Below, one piece after another: positions 63,843-64,000 of a stretch of DNA of 64,000 nt. Each line of letters begins with the position of its first letter. Position 1 is the first letter of the stretch. Position numbers and translations under genes: made by a program. Source of the stretch: Fodinibius sp052060035 (GTDB taxonomy: Bacteria > Bacteroidota > Rhodothermia > Balneolales > Balneolaceae); assembly GCF_052060035.1 (NCBI RefSeq), contig NZ_JBPOEA010000001.1, positions 372,001 to 436,000 of the forward strand, read 5' to 3'. The notes below the pieces were generated by a model. It had not been told where the DNA came from. It made no database searches and saw only the letters and a program-made list of their open reading frames with translations.

Positions 63843-64000
63843 ATGGATGACCTGCTTATATTAACTAAATATTTTGCAACACAAGGAAATGTTATTTTAT
63901 TGCAGTCTCAGTCCGATGCTCATCCCTCATCACGGGTTTCTTATTTAGCAGCATGTCCTAAAGCAACGATTAAAGCATATGGAGATCAAATTACCGTCAT
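63843..64000 (+). CDS. pabB: Start of a PabB/TrpE-like chorismate-binding enzyme, truncated by window end
   Basis: From ATG 63843 the frame stays open to the window end (52 complete codons). The visible peptide includes VILLQSQSDAHPSSRVSYLAA, then KATIKAYGD, a pattern close to the N-terminus of aminodeoxychorismate synthase component I. The catalytic chorismate-binding domain lies beyond the window. The gene follows the class IV aminotransferase by five bases, the usual pabC-pabB pairing. Confidence 0.6.
   Translation, partial: MDDLLILTKYFATQGNVILLQSQSDAHPSSRVSYLAACPKATIKAYGDQITV

Noticed and set aside
1..64000. CRISPR arrays, insertion sequences, prophage or integrase genes
   Set aside because: No regularly spaced direct repeats, transposase, integrase or phage structural motifs were seen on either strand.

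Overview
The window looks like a chromosomal stretch from a member of the Balneolota/Rhodothermota branch of the Bacteroidota-related phyla (Balneola, Gracilimonas or Fodinibius type). This is inferred from a type IX secretion sorting domain of the 'NYPNPFNP' kind, Bacteroidota-type promoter elements (TTTG / TAnnTTTG), a type III glutamine synthetase and moderate-to-low GC. No prophage, insertion sequence, CRISPR array, rRNA or plasmid gene was seen. The only confident RNA gene is one tRNA-Leu(CAA).

Layout. 1-2000: membrane proteins of unknown role, one of which is cut in two by an in-frame TAG. 2000-9200: glycosyltransferase, DUF3047 protein, MMPL/RND permease, AtuA-like protein and an FAD protein. 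9240-14211: two half-ABC exporters with complementary degenerate ATP sites (so probably one heterodimer), with an unusual RNase Z gene between them. 14215-20134: class V aminotransferase, then a signalling-like cluster with two single-domain response regulators, a DUF5343/TPR protein and a secreted TPR protein. 20135-27408: a candidate SRP RNA, tRNA-Leu, DUF411 and TlpA proteins, a 1.5k-residue FG-GAP surface protein with a T9SS tail, and a lipoprotein sharing one of its domains.

27411-32921: purK-purE followed by a DUF6483-like gene broken by an in-frame TAA and a TfoX-like gene; then prfA, a large perfect palindrome, and pckA. 33264-41111: an ECF sigma factor and a membrane Ser/Thr kinase with a TPR sensor half, divergent from two beta-helix surface lipoproteins; this is the most system-like part of the window. 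41280-50491: gatB, a thioredoxin-fold lipoprotein, tpiA, purD, and a coupled menA-menC-menE menaquinone operon. 50770-64000: glutamine synthetase III, an M20 amidohydrolase, two tandem rhomboids, ispG overlapping a lipoprotein with an internal duplication, a TPR protein, pfkA, a GH13 amylase-type enzyme, a thioredoxin-fold protein with both active-site cysteines replaced by serine, pabC, and the start of pabB.

Most genes are housekeeping or central metabolism (purines, glycolysis/gluconeogenesis, menaquinone, isoprenoids, folate, translation). The accessory interest lies in the ABC/RNase Z locus, the sigma/kinase/beta-helix locus, the two nonsense-interrupted genes and several uncharacterised surface lipoproteins. 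All family assignments are from motif recognition by eye; no database search was run.
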